DNA from: Progne subis subis
Lineage: Eukaryota; Chordata; Aves; Passeriformes; Hirundinidae
DNA: 64,000 nt
Reading direction: 5' to 3'
Assembly (NCBI GenBank): GCA_022316685.1
Contig: JAKJHU010000037.1
Location: forward strand, 1,847,792 to 1,911,791
Shown: positions 38,031-47,881 of the stretch, in pieces
Numbering within the stretch: the first letter of the stretch is position 1
Layout of the letters: each line of letters opens with the position of its first letter
Position numbers and translations under genes: made by a program
The notes under the pieces: model-generated
Databases searched by the model: none
What the model was told of the DNA's origin: nothing
What the model saw: the letters and a program-made list of their open reading frames with translations, nothing else

Positions 38031-40599
38031 AACTTGGTTATCTATATACATTGTTTGAAGACTTTCAGCTAATTGTTAATCTATCATTCAAATATAATTA
38101 GTTTGATTTCAAATATTCTGTCTGCCAGTTCTTTCATTTAGATTGGTGTACAACCAACTTGAAGTGAAACAGCTTTAGCAATAATAACTAGGGAACACTG
38201 GTTGGGGAAGGTCAATGTTTTACTGTATCAGTGACATTTCAAATCAAATTAATGTCACCAGATTGGGAGCAGCAACTCCACTGAGCAGAAGGGCAGAATA
38301 AAGCAAGAGAAGGAGATGGGGAAGGGAACAGTATTCCTGTCAATAGTAAATTGATCATCCCCACTCTACTATAATCACATGCAAAAGGGAAAGAGCATTT
38401 TGCTTGTAGGATGCACTGAAGGTTTTGTTTGGTGTTTTGGTGATTACTAGTGATAAGAAGCCTTTTTGGAGCAAAGTCAGTTTATGTTCTTCAGTTCTGT
38501 ATAAAACTGTAGCTGTCTTCAGTGAAATACTATATGATTTTTTCTGGTTCTTCAGTAATATGGCCTGCATTCTGTTCTGCAAGATTTGGCATTTTCCTAA
38601 ATTTTCCTAAAACAGGGTTTAGTTATTGAAATGAAAACATTGATGTTCAAATAAGCTATTTATTTGCATTTTTATACAGCAGAACACTATGTGCTAGAAC
38701 ATAACTGCCTATAGATTTTCTTCATATAGTATTTAATTTTTTCATTTTGCTTGACAAAAAGTGATAGTTTCCATGGAGTATATCATATAGCACCAGATAT
38801 AACTTCTATCAAATATATATTTTCTAATGTTTACTTCTAGCTTCAGTTGGTCAGAGGATGATTTGTTTCATAGCAAGCAGTGAGTTCTTCAGGTGTGCAA
38901 AGTATTTCAACGTACATTTCTTATTTTAAATTACTATCACTGTTACTGACCTGACTTTTACATGCACAGAGAGATTAACGTTAAATTACTCCATACCCCC
39001 TCATAAAGGTAGGGGATGGGGAAAATGCCATGGTTTGCAACCTCAGTTTCCGTGGAACAGCACAGACCTTCGCTGCTTGAAGTCTCCCCCATCTTTTTCA
39101 TAATTTCCAAGATCAATGATCATGAAGCCAAAACCTTCAGCCTTCTCAGAAACAAAATGCTCAATGAAATTAGTTGATGTACAGCCACACTGCAGGGAGG
39201 TCTGGTGTATATTTTTTGAACAGTTGGTTTCACTTAAAAAGATAATCATGCCGGCACTGTTGCTCCTAGCTCTGTGGAAAAAAGGGACCTTGTCCCTGTC
39301 TGCTCTGTTTTCCAAGAAGAAAGCTGGCACTCTGCATTTTGTTGTGGGTGTGAGTGTGAATATCAAACTTCCTCATGGAATGAGCCTTGCTATTGCTAAC
39401 TGCAGAGTAAAACTGGCTATGCAAAGGGGTGAACTACTTCCTTAGACACTTACTATACAAAAATTAGAAGCGTTTACAAGGAGAAAAAAAAAAAAAAAAT
39501 GAAGTACTGACTGCAAGTCATTCTTTCATAGCATCCAACAATTCCTTTTGCTTTGAATTTGTGCTAATGAAAGAAGCTAAACATATTTTCTGCCAATATC
39601 CATCTGTCTATTAAAAGAGAAGGGTCAATCATCCTTCAGTTACAGGGTATACAGTAGTGGTAGTTAACACAAAAATACTTGAACCATTTCAGGTGAAGTG
39701 TGGCCTGTGTGTTGTCTTCTTTTTTTAATAAAACAGATGCAAAATACAGAACAAAATGCACTTAAGAGGTTTGAGTTTGCAGGATTAAGGCATTAATCCA
39801 AACAGAACAAGTACTAATAGAACCAAAATGGTGTTCAGATGTGTTTACTCTGAGAAAACTTTAAAACCTTCACTCCTGCTAATAAGGGGGGGTGTGCACA
39901 CCTTCCTCATAAGTGGATATAGGTTTAGAAACTAGTTAATGGGTACAAAAGGCACTTCTTTTGCAAAGATAAACACTCCTATTTCTATGATAGTTTATAT
40001 TAAAAAATGGCTGTTCAAGAAAATGATCACAGCCATTTGTAAAACCACCCATCAAGTTTAGAAATGCAAAATCAAAGGAACTGTGCATTGAAATATACAC
40101 AGATAAACATAAAACCTTACCATGCATTTAATTACCTTGTCATTACAGCTTTAATCATGCTATGGATGATAAGATTTTAACTACAAAGTTGAATTTAAAA
40201 ATAATTATATTATATTATGAAAAATTCTTGTATTAAGAAGGAAGATAACATCTACAAAAGAACCACCATAAGATATCAGAGCAGTCACTATCATAAGTTT
40301 TTTTTATATAGTGCTTCCATTATAAGCAGGTTAGTTGATTATATTTTCACTTCCTTTTTAAGAGTTGCCAAATTTACACCTGCAGTTGTTTTCCCTCTGA
40401 TATTCCCAGGATAAATAAATTTAGTATTCTTGCTGTGAACAGAGTAAGCTGATCTGTGTACAACTAACATAATCTCTATGTATCACCGGCCAATTCCCAA
40501 CCTCCTGTGAGAAGGTAGCCACCACTTTGACAATAACAATGAAATACTGGCTGCAGCTTAATCCTACTTGATGGCTCTTTCTTTCATAGCTGTCTGTCC
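38031..40599. other. Intergenic region between CAVIN4 and dynein 3' ends, copy B
   Basis: The same content as 22511-25073, again with no recognisable gene apart from the presumed dynein 3'UTR on the minus strand. A poly-A run around 39485-39499 differs in length from copy A. Confidence 0.45.
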
Positions 40600-40818
40600 T
40601 TACTTCGAGCTGCAGAGCAGTGCAACCCCCCTCAAAGTCCAGTGATCAGGATTCTGCACTGTTTTCAGAAGCAAAGAGAAGATGTACGTCAGGTCTGTTC
40701 TCTGGGGCTTTTTGTAGACGGGGCAGGAGTACACATTTCCATGTAGCTTCCTTAGGTCGTTCAGCGCTGTTGTGCTAACGGCGTACACGTGGACTACGGG
40801 AAGGCTCGTGAACAGCAC
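40600..40818 (-). CDS. Axonemal dynein heavy chain, terminal coding exon, copy B
   Basis: This encodes the same 72 C-terminal residues as 25074-25292, with stop TAA at 40602-40600 and a TTCTCAG acceptor at its 5' side. It joins in phase 0 to the complete exon at 42160-42381 (ESAPK|VLFTSL). Because it is contiguous with the rest of the gene on the right-hand contig, this is the copy to use in a gene model. The conserved LRGVALLC near the end shows an intact C-terminus. Confidence 0.94.
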   Translation of the reverse strand: MLFTSLPVVHVYAVSTTALNDLRKLHGNVYSCPVYKKPQRTDLTYIFSLLLKTVQNPDHWTLRGVALLCSSK

Positions 40819-42159
40819 CTGAGAATGTTAAAAGACACACAGGGCTCAGCATCAGAGAAGCAGGATGGGGCATCTGAATTCTAGACACTAGAACTAGATT
40901 CAGTGATGGCCTTCAGCAAAAGCAAAAGCACCTCAGCAGAGGTACACATGAGAATACAAGTCCTACACTCACTACTGCGTTGCAACTAACTTTAAGCCCA
41001 TGGGAGCTCAGTGACAACAGCCACCGGGATAGCCTGTTGGAAGGAAAGGAGAGAAGAAAAGTAGAAACCTGGCAAACTGCATGCTCTGGAGATAGATGGA
41101 AAAATGTCAGGGTGGTTCTAGGAGGGACAGCAACCATTGTATTTTTTCCCTTCCTTTGCCCCTTTCACTGATGTTTCCCATTCTTTCCCCAGCTACTTTT
41201 TCCTGAATGGCAGGAGTGGAGCTACAAAAACCAAGCTGCAACTAGCACCCCTCCTTATTACCTCTGCAATGCTGACAATAGAACTTCTAACATCCAAGGT
41301 TCTTCTTGGGTGTTTATCCAAACTAGATCCCCTCAGGTCTTCCACCAAGATAAAGTATTCATTGTCAGGGGATAAAAACAGGTTCAGATCCAAGAGCAAC
41401 ATGGAACCCTGCTGAACAGTCCACTGCACTTGAGTAAACTCCGTGTTTGAAGGAGTTTTTTGACACACCAGGCAACAGAAGTTACAGCTGGCAAGGTTTG
41501 GTTTGGAAAACTTTTCTCTCAGTCAGACACAGAAGTGTTTTACCTATAGACAGGAATTATCTCAATTCTGATTCCAGAACAGTTAGCACTGACTTGGAAA
41601 TAGTGTACCAGTGCGGACAATGACAATTTTCCCTGGACCATGACTACAGCATCTAATCATTACTCCATAACTAGATTTTAAATCTGCTTAGTCACATCAG
41701 TGAAACATAACTCAGTACATGGATAACTGAGCATAAGCCCAGAACTAATACTCTTCTCATATTAAAAAAACAAACACAAGGGATTTCTAGTCAACCGAAC
41801 CATAACCTCCATATCAAACCTAGCCCAGAGCTTTGGAAGCTTTGATAAGGTCCCCCTTGGTCAGTCAAAAGAAGACTGACTATGGGGTGCACTATTTTAC
41901 TCAAACATAACTGTGCTGCTAGGGCCCCTGAAGCCAAGAAGCCCAGCATCTGGTCTGCCCTACTGCTATGCATCCTAAATTCATTTTCTGACAGAAGATT
42001 TTTTGTTCATTTCTGGTAGGTGAAGAGTCTGTTCTCTTCCCAGCAACATTACTGCTGGTTACCCTTTTAAAACCTGTTGTGAAACCACTGCTGCAGGCAG
42101 TCAGCATATTTCCTGGTTTTCCCTGATAATTATGCCACAGACTGCTACACCACCCTTAC
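40819..42159 (-). other. Dynein last intron, copy B
   Basis: A 1.34 kb intron. A 91-codon open frame on the minus strand at 41193-41468 has no recognised domain and is interrupted in copy A by two single-base deletions, so it is not called a gene. Confidence 0.8.
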
Positions 42160-42381
42160 CTTTGGCGCTGACTCCACCAGCTTGCTGTTCCTGCGGTCCC
42201 AGCCTGCCCCTTCAAGGAACAGGCCGTGTATGTAAACCCCACCAATGTCAGCAGGAGGAGGGCCAACAACATCTTCTTTCATCATCTTGGTCACTTCGCT
42301 GTATAAAACAACACTGTCCAGTTCCCACCCTTTGGCTAAATTCATGCGAGTTGTCTCTTGCCTCATGGCCGTTAGGAATCC
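42160..42381 (-). CDS. Axonemal dynein heavy chain, penultimate coding exon
   Basis: A complete 74-codon exon in the C-terminal domain of the dynein motor. It starts after a CTCCTTAG acceptor with [20 protein letters not shown], continues through a [11 protein letters not shown] helix, and carries the dynein signature [17 protein letters not shown] before ending ESAPK at AAG|GTAAGG. Phase is 0 on both sides. Against my recollection of DNAH5/DNAH8 there are about two extra residues before KGWEL and about two before GVYIHG. The duplicated block ends inside this exon (at 42283), so its left half is also present at 26633-26756. Confidence 0.95.
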
Positions 42382-44385
42382 CTAAGGAGACACACAGGAA
42401 TGTGACAGAGGATTTTTTAAAAAGCCTTGGACTTAGGCCATTTCCAACTTTTTTTCCCTATGTAAGTGACATCAGCTGTATAAGAGCTCATCTCACAGGA
42501 TTTAATGTACAAATTCCGCAGTGTGAATGCTTTCCTATACTTCCCCAGCACCATGCATCCATACATAATTGATGTGCACATGTTGGTGTTAAGAAAACCC
42601 CAAGTTGGCTTATTTAACATATCAGAAGTGCCTCTATAACTCACCTCTCATACCTTTTTTACAACCAACCAGATGTTTATAAGGCTGTCATATTAATGTG
42701 TTTTGAGAGATTCCAAACTCACATAATTTCTAATTTCTCTAATGCTGGCTATATTATTCATCTTTTCTTATACCAACATTGTAAAAAATGCTTTTCAGTC
42801 AACAAATAAGCATTTTACAGAACACAAAGGAAGTACCAGCTGTAATCATACCATTAAATACTGAAATGCCTCTGACACTTCTCTCAGTGAATTCTTTACA
42901 TACTGCAAAAACATAGAGTTTTAGACAACAGCAAGTTAAACCCAAAGCACTTCAGCAGCACAGAACAAAACTAACTCTGTTCTAGAGAGCTACAGTCTCA
43001 TGACATTAGTATAAGCTACCAAAAGACAAGCCAGGCTGAAGATGCTTGTTAGCTTCACTGATACAGCTGTCCATGGGAAAGCACAGTTCAGTACACGGGA
43101 AGTGCCTTAGTCCTTAGAGAGTAGAGGGAAGACTTCTTTGCTGTTCCAGTGATCATGCTGTAGATGTGCATCTTATTTTACCTTGTGGAAACCCATCTGT
43201 GTAGCGAGGAGGTGAATTCATAAAACACAAAATTGAATATGCAAGAGCAATGAAAAGGACACCTAGGAAAGAGTAAGTTTTCTGACATATTTCAGAACAG
43301 GGAACTAAAGTATCTGGAGACAGGGAAGGGGGATAGAGAGCCACATGAGGAACACACAAAGGTGGGAATCAGTGAGCCAACAGCACAACTAGGAAGAAAT
43401 CAGGATGGGAATGAGGGAATCGAAAAAGTTTTTTATTTTTCTTCAATATTCACAGAGTGAGATAATTCTGTTGAGCTACCATTAGGGCCAACTATATAGA
43501 AAGAAGTCAGATGTGGGAAAATCAGCAAATTGTCTACTGAATGCTGGGGCCAATCTCCAGCTGGTAGGACTGGAGTGCTCCAAGCCCTTGGTAGGCATGC
43601 AATACCCTTTTAAGTCATGAGAACAGGAGATGACTTTCATGAACTCAGATGTTTCTGTTAAATTACACTGGTTGCTTCTCATTAATATAATACCAGAGAC
43701 CTCAGAACAAGTGTTTTAAAGAAGTTTTGTGATAGCACAGATAATGGTAATTGCATTTGAAGTAGTTGAGAACTCCAGCTTATAGCTGAGGGAGACAGGA
43801 TTAAAGGCCAAGTTCTTCTATCAGAAATGCCATTAAATGAAAGCAGAATCCTTGCAATAATTTGTGGAATTTCAATTTGTAGAAACACACTAGAACCAAT
43901 AGTTTAAAATACATTAAGTGTTCACTGCCATGAGATCCCAGAGGGCCACTGGATCCCAGATAAACTGAAATATTAAAGAAAGAAGAGACTGAAGAGAACA
44001 GAGCCATGACTGTATTGAGGGCATCAGTTCAAAGGCACCACTCAAATAAAAGTAAGCTCCAAGCTGTGAGTTGTCTTCAGGGATAAGGTTTAGATAGCAG
44101 ATTATTCCTACAGAGATAGCAGGACCTATACACTTTCTGCACTGGGACTTTTCATGCTTATCTGCTCATTTGAATGAATCCTAGACAGCATTTGAAGGCT
44201 GCAGCTGTGAGCTGGAGGCCCAGCTGGGTGTCCCAGAGTGGATGAATGGCACAACAGAGCAAGGCAGAATCAAGTGGCTTGAGGGGCCACTGTACAGCTG
44301 AGGCTTTGGCTCATCCCAAAATCCTCTGTCAGGGGCATAATGACCCACTTCCCACAAACATCTGTTTCAATTTCTGGTAATCCTT

Positions 44386-44437
44386 GGGGGTTTTTTTGTT
44401 TTGTTTTGGTTGGTTGGTTGATTGGTTAGGGTTTTGG
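44386..44437 (+). repeat. G/T-rich simple tract (TTGG repeats)
   Basis: Five G, then T runs, then GGTTGGTTGGTTG-type repeats lie on the + strand. The closely spaced GG pairs could form a two-layer quadruplex, although this is not shown. Confidence 0.75.
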
Positions 44438-46236
44438 TACTTGTCTATAGATGTGTGTTTGCCTTTTCTTGAATTTATCCCTGTCCAGCTCACTGAAGAC
44501 TGCTAAAGCTTTGCTCCTTTTGCCTTTTAACAACTCATGCGAACTAACTCTGAACCTTCTAGTGAGGGAAAAGCAGGCACACATGGAAGCTATTAAAAAA
44601 CACATGAAAATCAGTTAAATCCATTGCTCTCAGAATCATATTCTCTCCTTTACCTTACTTTGGAGGTTTCTTGTCACTTTGCAAATACTGAGCAGATTAT
44701 AGCAGATTTGCTAGAACTAACTGGATACTGAGGAATGGAGGGCATTGTACCTCATACTGTGATTAGTATTAACATTACTTTGCCATCTAAGGGTTGTAGA
44801 GGTCGGTTGAGGGTGCTGAGAACTACACAACCAGAAAGAGATAGGTTTGCCTCACAGTGCTTGAATTCTATATATAGGACAAGTGACTGGAACCGGACAC
44901 AGAGATGCAAACAAGGAAACAATAAAACAGTGTCGGCCACTAAATGGAAATTGGGAGGTAGAAATAAGGAATGCCTAATGTCAAGTTTTTGATGAAAAAA
45001 ATCCAGTAACGTCAGATTAACTTTCCAGAGGAAGGAAAATCCATGATATTTCTTGTTTTGTTCACCCCAGTTATCTTGGCCCGAAGCAGACACACATAGG
45101 GAATCAGGTTTCTTTTACATAGAAGTCTGAGTCAGCCCTCATTTGTATCACTAAAAATAAAGATTAACGTCTGTGAAATTACTGAATTTATCCTAGAGTA
45201 TAAACAGTCCAAGAGAAGGCAGAGTCTAGTCCTACATTATTTTTTATTGCCAGAATGCCTAGTTTTTCCCAGTGCTATAAATCTACTTTATTGCCTTGTG
45301 TTATCCATGGCATTTATGCATTGACTGTGAAGCAAACGGTGAGATATATGCAAGTAGGCAAATTATTTAGGAGCTGCATTTCATCTCACAAGTGAAAGGA
45401 TTTTTCTGACAACTTCTCAGGTATTACAAACAAGCCATTAGAACTGCAGCACTAACACCTCATCACCTCAGCTTGTTTGAGAAGACAAAAATCAATTTTC
45501 TTAACACATGAAATACTGATTTTAAACACAGCCGTATGACTATCAACAAAATAATAGCTAATTAAACACAAAGTTAGTCTTTGCTCAGGTGAATTGCTTT
45601 TAGAATGAGCCACTCCCACAGCCTAAGTTACAGAAAATGGTGACTACAACAATAACCATCTGATTCTTAAGCTTGTGATTGTCAGCATAAATACATTTTT
45701 TAATCTCTGCACACAATGTATTTAGGGACTTTAGGAACTAGGGGTTATGAAGTGTGTAATTTTTGTATTTCTAGAGGCTTTCTCATTTACTATGGTCTAT
45801 TAAATCACATTCTGTTTGGGGACATTTTACACTGATTATTTGGCAGCTCTTTTCAGAAATCCACTATTTTGATCCAAGAAAAATGTAGGATGCCCAGTTT
45901 GGGCTGGCAAAATTTCAGAACCGACACAACCCCAGAGCACAAAGAAGCCATCTGAAATGTCCAGTACAAAATCTCTATCAGCTCTTGCTCATCCCTAGTG
46001 CAAAATCAAACACCAACACAGCCAAATGGCTGTTAGGTTTGCTTCCAGCCTGATCATTGCAAAAGTTACTTTGAAGTATTTTAGAATGCTGCTATCAGCG
46101 TGTTGTTAGCGAACCAAGTGTGGAAGCATAATCATTTTGTTAGAACTCCTACTCTTTTCCCTCATACTTGAGAACCCTTTGCCCAGGGTTCTGTGAGCTC
46201 CCTTCCATGCTATAAAGTGGTACCAGCAGACAGCTG

Positions 46237-46252
46237 ACACACACACACACAC
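46237..46252. repeat. Short AC microsatellite
   Basis: Eight AC units lie in a dynein intron. Confidence 0.85.
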
Positions 46253-47131
46253 CATAGATGATAGATGGATATTTCCCAGCAGCAGTCCTAGAGGATATTT
46301 GCCACTGTTGCTTTCTCTATTCTAGGCAGCTGTTTAAGCTGGCTTTTGCATTGCTAACAAGTACTGAGATTAAAATAGATCTTGAAAATAGCTCTCTCCT
46401 AAGGCTTCATAGAAACCTGTTGGCTGGATACTCTCACAATGACTCATTTCCACAACTCACACTTCCCACAAACATCTGTGAATCATAAAAACCTTTAATG
46501 AATGTGGTTAGCTCTGCAAAGAAACTACACATCATCTAGGTATATATACTTTACTTCTTTTAACTCTGCTCTCAGCTGTTCCCTTTTTTGTGTTTCATTT
46601 CATGCCAGGTTTTTATTTTAGATGGTGCAGACGAGAGGCTGTATTTTTTATAGGTCTCTGCAGACCATGTCTGGCACAATTCTGGGGTGGCATGAATAAC
46701 AAACCTTCCATTTCAAGGAAATGATTTGCAAGGATTGAGAACCAAGACCAAATCTGTTCTTCCTATGTCAAAGTTCCGGAAGTTATCTTATTTTGTATTC
46801 AGAGGGATTTCCATGCAATAAATAAAAAACAGATTACTAGAACAGAAGAGGTAAAAAGGGGAAGATTAAGTTGAAATGTGAAAGCATGTACTTACCTGAT
46901 TTCCTCACTATAATTAAAGCAGCCAAAAGATGTATTTCATTATTTCAGGAGCAATATTTTGTTCTAGCAACAATGTCTTCAGTAGATACTGAAGATGATT
47001 TATCCTATATTTATGCTAAAAAATAATATAGGTTTTACTTCATATAGTCAATATTAAGTTAACTTGAAGTTCTCCCAACATCTCATTTAACTGTTCCTCA
47101 GAAGTTATAAAGGTCAACACGGCAGTCTTAC

Positions 47132-47340
47132 CTGCGGATTAAAGAATCCTGTCATCCAGAACTGGTTTGGACGGCCATCCTGCAGCCAGCTGCTGAACTG
47201 CTGGTTTCGTTCAAGAAGCTCAGTAAACCAAAATCCTAAAGTAGTTGACTCCCAGGAAATCCTAAACCACAGTTTTGGAATTCTAGCATCATAAATATTA
47301 TCTAAAGCATCTTGCAGTTCTTCTGACATAATTATGGTTC
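47132..47340 (-). CDS. Axonemal dynein heavy chain, third-last coding exon
   Basis: A 209-base exon that enters with two bases completing a glycine codon split across the intron from 55837. It begins after a TCTTCCAG acceptor and reads [20 protein letters not shown], then [40 protein letters not shown], ending at [27 protein letters not shown] and [10 protein letters not shown] are highly conserved in DNAH5/DNAH8-type outer-arm chains, where this region is part of the C-terminal domain packed on the AAA ring. The frame is intact and all flanking splice dinucleotides are canonical. Confidence 0.95.
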
Positions 47341-47862
47341 CTGGAAGATAAGTAAAACGTTCATAATGAACTTTCCCCTAGCTTGCAAAGGCAATTATAA
47401 CTTCCAAATGACATTCTGAGTCTAATAAACCCTCTTTTGTTGTGCCTTAATTGCACACCTGTAGCACTGCAGTCTTATCAGTTTGCAGTTAATTTGTTCA
47501 AAATTATAAGACTTGATTCAAAGCTAAAGGCGATAAGATAAATGATATTTCTTTTGTTGTTTTGATCAGAAACAAAGATATGTTTCTTAAACAACGTCTC
47601 CCTCATACACATTATTTATATTCATTATATTCACAGAGTGTCTGCAATGCAATTAATCACTGAAAACTTTTTTAAAAATTTTAATGGATCCTACATGCAT
47701 GATCAATGATAGAGATACAGTGTGTAACTCATCTATATCCTAAACATGTACTGGCAGTGATTATATTCATGAAACTCACTGTTATTAATGATAACTTTGT
47801 ACATTTCCATTATCAAGATTCTCAGTGGGATAGCAGTAGGTAGAATAAAGCTAGAGGCAAGG

Positions 47863-47881
47863 TTTTTTTTTTTTTTTTTTT
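47863..47881. repeat. Poly-T homopolymer (19 bases)
   Basis: A run of T on the + strand within a dynein intron. Confidence 0.9.

Larger units (their letters stand above)
26857..42283. repeat. 15.43 kb direct duplication, copy B (probable assembly artefact)
   Basis: This block repeats 11301-26756 in the same orientation. The coordinate offset is 15556 at the left end and about 15527 by CAVIN4 exon 2, so copy B is shorter by about 29 bases, mostly from the A/C tract and homopolymers. It begins immediately after the gap and continues without a break into unique dynein sequence at 42284. It is therefore the start of the right-hand contig. Either copy could be the better consensus. Confidence 0.93.
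42382..47131 (-). other. Dynein intron
   Basis: A 4.75 kb intron between the CAG|GTAAGA donor (exon end 47132) and the acceptor at 42382. It contains a GT-rich simple tract (44386-44437), a short AC repeat (46237-46252) and two copies of an identical 20-base word (44346-44365 and 46460-46479). No exon or RNA gene was recognised. Confidence 0.82.

Noticed and set aside
41193..41468. 91-codon minus-strand open frame in the dynein last intron with protein-like composition
   Set aside because: It has no recognisable domain or clear acceptor/donor, and the equivalent region of copy A has two one-base deletions that break it. Another frame on the + strand overlaps it.
11301..42283. A genuine recent tandem duplication creating two CAVIN4/dynein 3' ends
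   Set aside because: Both boundaries coincide with the 100-N gap and the homopolymer-dominated differences fit unmerged contig ends. It stays possible in principle, but nothing in the sequence favours it.
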